Positions 6,606-9,630 of a stretch of 9,630 nt of DNA are shown here, piece by piece (position 1 is the stretch's first letter; the number at the start of each line of letters is the position of its first letter). A program made the translations under genes and the position numbers. This DNA comes from Thiotrichaceae bacterium (GTDB lineage Bacteria > Pseudomonadota > Gammaproteobacteria > Thiotrichales > Thiotrichaceae). The stretch is from NCBI GenBank assembly GCA_027008665.1, contig JALVEA010000279.1, positions 1-9,630 on the forward strand. Direction: 5' to 3'. The notes beneath the pieces are model-generated. The model was not told the origin of the DNA and made no database searches. It saw nothing but the letters and a program-made list of their open reading frames with translations.

Positions 6606-7259
6606 TTAGGATCGGTTTGAGGCTATCTCTGCTAATAGCTGATCTGCTTGTTTTTGCATTTTAGAGCGTTCAAATAATAATTTCCAGCGTCCTCCTCCTG
6701 CCTGATCCCATAAAAGTGCGGCACGGGTAGCGGATAGAAGTAGGGCGCGTATTTTGGCAGCATTGTCTGGAACAGCTAAAGCCGATTGATCACCTTTTAT
6801 CATAATGCGTGGTCCTAATTTACTAATGGTATTGGTATAGGTTTGAGCAAGGCTGGCAATTATATTAGGATGCAATAGCTCAAAAAATTCTAATTTTTTT
6901 TGAGTTTCTTCGATTTCCTTCATTAGCTGATCATAAATATGTCTATTTTGCATTAATTTTCTTTGTAAATGCAAAACATTGATCGAATAACGGGTAGATT
7001 CCATGTTTTTTGGACGACCATTTGGATCAAGTTGTCCTCCGCCTAAATTATACATCAAGGCGGTAAGTCCTGACTGTAAATTAACCAAACCACCGTATAC
7101 TTCTTCAATATTATCGGCATCGTTGTGTAAAATACTACCAATACAGCTTGAAAGGAGTTGGGAATCACATCGTCCCGTATGTGCAATTTGCATTACCCCC
7201 TTAATACAAAGGAAGAGGGCGCTCAAGGCAAGTGTTCTATTGCGAGTATTAGCTTCCAA
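6606..7259 (-). CDS. hflD: HflD family protein, TTG start
   Basis: Homologue of HflD (YcfC), a peripheral membrane protein first known for affecting phage lambda lysogenisation through CII; its cellular role is unsettled. At 217 residues (E. coli about 213) it is collinear from NRTLALSALFLCIKGVMQIA through VYGGLVNLQSGL and LGPRIMIKGDQSAL to ATRAALLWDQAGGGRWKLLF. The only in-frame start giving a full N-terminus is TTG at 7257-7259: the frame has a TGA at 7269-7271 just upstream, and the next ATG is codon 23, inside the conserved region. An out-of-frame ATG at 7270-7272 would join the frame if the AAAA at 7258-7261 (TTTT on this strand) had one base fewer. The gene follows mnmA by 51 bases, the same order as in E. 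coli; the purB that follows there is not present. Confidence 0.95.
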   Translation of the reverse strand: MEANTRNRTLALSALFLCIKGVMQIAHTGRCDSQLLSSCIGSILHNDADNIEEVYGGLVNLQSGLTALMYNLGGGQLDPNGRPKNMESTRYSINVLHLQRKLMQNRHIYDQLMKEIEETQKKLEFFELLHPNIIASLAQTYTNTISKLGPRIMIKGDQSALAVPDNAAKIRALLLSATRAALLWDQAGGGRWKLLFERSKMQKQADQLLAEIASNRS

Positions 7260-7310
7260 AAGAGTTGCTCATAAAGTTAAGTTATTTGATCTGTGTTCTT
7301 TACTGACAGT

Positions 7311-8420
7311 TTAGATACAGTTAGATACTATCTTGTTAATAATACCACCACCTAGACAAATTTCTTTATCGTAAAATACAATGGATTGTCCTGAGGTTAT
7401 TGCACGTTGCTGTTGATCAAAACAAACAATCGCCTGTTGATTGATGATTTGTACCTGACAGGATTCTTCTGTTTGTCGATAACGGATCTTAGCTTTGCAG
7501 CTAAAATGTTCAGCAGGCGCTGTTCCTGCAACCCAATGCAACTGTGTAGCATACAACTGTTTCTTTAATAATAATGGATGTTGATGCCCTTGTCCTGCAA
7601 TCAGATAATTATTCTCTAAATCTTTAGCAAGTACAAACCACGGCTCATCGGTTGCAGTTTTTCGCCCCCCAATACCCAATCCTTGGCGTTGACCTAAGGT
7701 GTAATACATTAAACCTTGATGTTCACCGATTTTCTCCCCTTCGGGGGTAATAATTTCACCAGGTTGGGCTGGGATAAAACGTTGCAAAAAGTCTTTAAAT
7801 TTACGTTCGCCAATAAAACAAATACCCGTACTGTCTTTTTTAGTAGCCGTATCAAAGCCTGCTTCTTTGGCTAATTTTCTCACTACTGACTTTTCCAATT
7901 CACCAATAGGAAAAAGGCTTTTTGATAATTGTTTTTGTCCTAAAGTATATAAAAAATAGCTCTGATCTTTATTATTATCATAGCCTTTTAGCATCTGTAT
8001 CTGATTGGTATGACTACGATCTATACGAGCATAATGCCCTGTTGCAATATAATCAGCGCCTATCTTCAAGGCATAATCTAAAAAGGCTTTAAATTTAATT
8101 TCTTTATTGCATAAAACATCAGGATTAGGGGTACGACCTGAACGATATTCTTCTAAAAAATAAGCAAAGACACGATCCCAATATTCAGTAGAAAAATTAA
8201 CCGTGTGCAATTTAATCCCTAACTGATCACTCACAGACTGTGCATCAGCTAAATCAGTAGCAGCAGAACAATATTCCTCAGTATCGTCCTCCTCCCAGTT
8301 CTTCATAAACAAACCCTCAACCTGATAACCCTGTTGTAATAACAACAAAGCAGCAACAGAAGAGTCAACACCGCCAGACATACCGACGATTACACGTGTA
8401 TTTTTAGGAATATCTTTCAT
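7311..8420 (-). CDS. mnmA: tRNA-specific 2-thiouridylase MnmA
   Basis: Cytoplasmic enzyme that adenylates and thiolates U34 of tRNA-Lys, -Glu and -Gln, receiving sulfur from the IscS/Tus relay, to give the s2U of mnm5s2U. At 369 residues it matches the usual length. The N-terminal PP-loop GMSGGVDSSVAALLL (13-27) binds ATP. The catalytic pair is Cys104 in NPDVLCNKEIKF and Cys201 in DSTGICFIGERKF, at a constant offset of 2 from E. coli Cys102 and Cys199. Other family marks are MKNWEEDD (39-46), TGHYAR (127-132) and KDQSYFLY (151-158). The C-terminal beta-barrel region reads GQRQGLGIGG, and GGGIINKI lies near the end. The ATG at 8418-8420 lacks an evident Shine-Dalgarno. It is the first gene of an mnmA-hflD operon and diverges from the MBL-hydrolase gene. 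Confidence 0.98.
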   Translation of the reverse strand: MKDIPKNTRVIVGMSGGVDSSVAALLLLQQGYQVEGLFMKNWEEDDTEEYCSAATDLADAQSVSDQLGIKLHTVNFSTEYWDRVFAYFLEEYRSGRTPNPDVLCNKEIKFKAFLDYALKIGADYIATGHYARIDRSHTNQIQMLKGYDNNKDQSYFLYTLGQKQLSKSLFPIGELEKSVVRKLAKEAGFDTATKKDSTGICFIGERKFKDFLQRFIPAQPGEIITPEGEKIGEHQGLMYYTLGQRQGLGIGGRKTATDEPWFVLAKDLENNYLIAGQGHQHPLLLKKQLYATQLHWVAGTAPAEHFSCKAKIRYRQTEESCQVQIINQQAIVCFDQQQRAITSGQSIVFYDKEICLGGGIINKIVSNCI

Positions 8421-8452
8421 ACGGTAGAGAATAACCGATTAAAGAGAGAGTG

Positions 8453-8481
8453 TGTATAGAGATAAATTATTTTCTTAACAA
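8453..8481 (-). promoter_or_regulatory. Candidate mnmA-hflD promoter
   Basis: On the minus strand, TTGTTA (plus 8476-8481, 4/6 to -35) and TATACA (plus 8453-8458, 4/6 to -10) are separated by exactly 17 bases, and lie 33 bases before the mnmA ATG. No other pair in this intergenic region looked better in this direction. Confidence 0.4.
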
Positions 8482-8530
8482 TAAAAATCTATTTTCTGTA
8501 CATTTCTCAATGGAATAAAAAAAGGTTTAG

Positions 8531-8573
8531 CTATATTGAAAAACAAAAGGCAATATAGTCTATTCTTTTGTTT
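8531..8573 (+). repeat. Two interleaved perfect inverted repeats upstream of the MBL-hydrolase gene
   Basis: CTATATTG at 8531-8538 is the exact reverse complement of CAATATAG at 8551-8558, and AAACAAAAG at 8541-8549 is the exact reverse complement of CTTTTGTTT at 8565-8573. The arms alternate a-b-a'-b', so they are either overlapping operator half-sites or, if transcribed, the topology of an H-type pseudoknot (8 and 9 base pairs, connectors of 2, 1 and 6 bases). The stems are A/T-rich, so RNA stability would be modest. They sit 44 bases before the ATG at 8617. Confidence 0.5.
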
Positions 8574-8616
8574 GCCACTGGACTAACAAAACAAGAGAAA
8601 ATATCAAGGAACAATA

Positions 8617-9597
8617 ATGAAAAAGACAATCACCCACCTAAGCGATGGAATAACACTTATTGATGCACATTATACCGATCAAGGCATTGCAGGTATTTAT
8701 ATGCTAGTACACGCTTCAAAAGTTACTCTAATTGAAACAGGTACATCCCATAGCGTCGCTTATGTTTTAGCAGCTTTAGAAGAGCTGAAATTAACTCCCG
8801 ACGATGTGGAATATATTATTCCCACCCATATTCATCTTGATCATGCCGCAGGGGCAGGGCATTTGCTTGATCTATGTCTACAAGCTCAGTTGGTGATTCA
8901 TCCACGAGGAGCCGGCCATCTAATTAACCCTGAAAAGCTTGAAGCAGGGACAATCGCAGTTTATGGAGAAGAAAAATATCGCAAACTCTATGGTGCATTG
9001 AAGCCCATCAACGAACAACGCATTATTATTGCAAAAGACGGATTTGAGCTAGATTTCAATGGCAGAAAGCTACGTTTTATTGATACACCAGGCCATGCCC
9101 TACATCATTTTTGTATTTATGATCCACTAAGTAACGGCGTTTTCACAGGTGACACCTTCGGTATTGCTTATAAACAACTCGCCAACTCAAACAATGACTT
9201 TATTTTCCCTAGCACCACACCCGTACATTTTGACCCCGACGCACTACTTGAAAGTATCGATAAAATCCTCTCATTACAGCCTAAATACATCTATTTAACC
9301 CATTTTGGAATGATAAAACCCACTAAAAAAAATGTATCACAACTAACTCAATGCATTAAAACCTTTGTTACCATTGCCAAAGAAGAAAAAAATCCCATTG
9401 AAGATAGAGCCAAACGAATTGAAGAAAAACTGATGCTGTACTTATTAGAGCAATACCATAAAACACAAGGCAATGCCTCTTTAGAAGAAGCAAAAAAATT
9501 ACTACAAATGGACTGTCACCTAAATGCCCAAGGGCTAGACATTTGGCTTAAACGCTTGGCAAAAAAGGAAAACTCCCCAGCAATATCAACGGTATGA
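8617..9597 (+). CDS. MBL-fold metallo-hydrolase
   Basis: A 326-residue metallo-beta-lactamase-superfamily hydrolase, probably cytoplasmic (no signal peptide). The full dinuclear metal site is visible: His71, His73, Asp75 and His76 in THIHLDHAAG, His161 in DTPGHALHH, Asp180 in FTGDTFG and His230 in LTHFG. After the catalytic domain (about 1-235) comes a roughly 90-residue helical, lysine-rich tail. The substrate is not identifiable; the superfamily includes thiolesterases, glyoxalase II, persulfide dioxygenases, lactonases and nucleases, and this sequence resembles the general COG0491 type. AAGGA at 8606-8610, 6 bases before the ATG, supports the start. The gene diverges from mnmA, and its stop overlaps a downstream ATG (ATGA at 9594-9597). 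Two interleaved inverted repeats lie in its upstream region. Confidence 0.93.
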   Translation: MKKTITHLSDGITLIDAHYTDQGIAGIYMLVHASKVTLIETGTSHSVAYVLAALEELKLTPDDVEYIIPTHIHLDHAAGAGHLLDLCLQAQLVIHPRGAGHLINPEKLEAGTIAVYGEEKYRKLYGALKPINEQRIIIAKDGFELDFNGRKLRFIDTPGHALHHFCIYDPLSNGVFTGDTFGIAYKQLANSNNDFIFPSTTPVHFDPDALLESIDKILSLQPKYIYLTHFGMIKPTKKNVSQLTQCIKTFVTIAKEEKNPIEDRAKRIEEKLMLYLLEQYHKTQGNASLEEAKKLLQMDCHLNAQGLDIWLKRLAKKENSPAISTV

Positions 9598-9630
9598 GTG
9601 CTTTAAATGAGAACTCTTCCACGAAAATTA
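9594..9630 (+). CDS. Start of a downstream gene, truncated by the window edge
   Basis: An ATG at 9594-9596 overlaps the MBL-hydrolase stop in an ATGA arrangement and stays open for 12 codons (MSALNENSSTKI) to the edge of the window. The overlap suggests a translationally coupled second gene of the operon. Too little is visible to identify it, and the short length means chance cannot be excluded. Confidence 0.45.
   Translation, partial: MSALNENSSTKI

Overview
The window is AT-rich and reads as a gammaproteobacterial chromosome segment. The evidence is an adjacent mnmA-hflD pair (HflD is essentially a gammaproteobacterial protein), an oxygen-dependent HemF with all four E. coli-type metal-site histidines, a NarX/NarL-type two-component pair and an MltD-type lytic transglycosylase. 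The low GC and the content would fit sulfur-oxidising or methanotrophic lineages (Thiotrichales or Methylococcales-like), but nothing here fixes the genus. No rRNA, tRNA, CRISPR array, complete insertion sequence or phage gene was seen, and no gene-free stretch exceeds 300 bases.

Layout. Positions 1-1843 (+) hold a translationally coupled pair: the 3' part of a GAF-containing NarX-type histidine kinase, cut by the left edge, and a NarL-type response regulator (ATGA overlap). A single-domain rhodanese (1913-2383) and an unrecognised 67-residue ORF (2424-2627) follow on the same strand. A possible 25-codon hydrophobic micro-ORF (2667-2744) ends inside the Shine-Dalgarno sequence of the next gene, an unusually basic secreted MltD-like transglycosylase with a C-terminal LysM (2756-4315), closed by a strong intrinsic terminator at 4340-4372.

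The strand then switches. At 4371-4991 (-) lies a 206-residue protein whose middle resembles the N-terminal domain of IS5-family transposases, with no DDE core and a four-cysteine zinc-ribbon-like tail; this is the least ordinary gene in the window. Upstream of it on the same strand is hemF (5124-6053). hemF diverges from a small lipoprotein with an EF-hand-like loop (6221-6562, +). The lipoprotein gene converges with hflD (6606-7259, -), which follows mnmA (7311-8420, -) in a two-gene operon. mnmA diverges from an MBL-fold metallo-hydrolase (8617-9597, +), whose stop overlaps the start of a further gene running off the right edge.

How they work together: the kinase and regulator form one signalling unit whose stimulus-sensing N-terminus lies outside the window. 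MnmA thiolates tRNA wobble uridine, HemF makes protoporphyrinogen IX, and the MltD-like enzyme trims peptidoglycan. These are mostly housekeeping neighbours, not one pathway. I found no clear multi-gene novel system. The best candidates for something undescribed are the transposase-domain/zinc-ribbon protein, the micro-ORF before the transglycosylase, and two interleaved inverted repeats upstream of the MBL gene.
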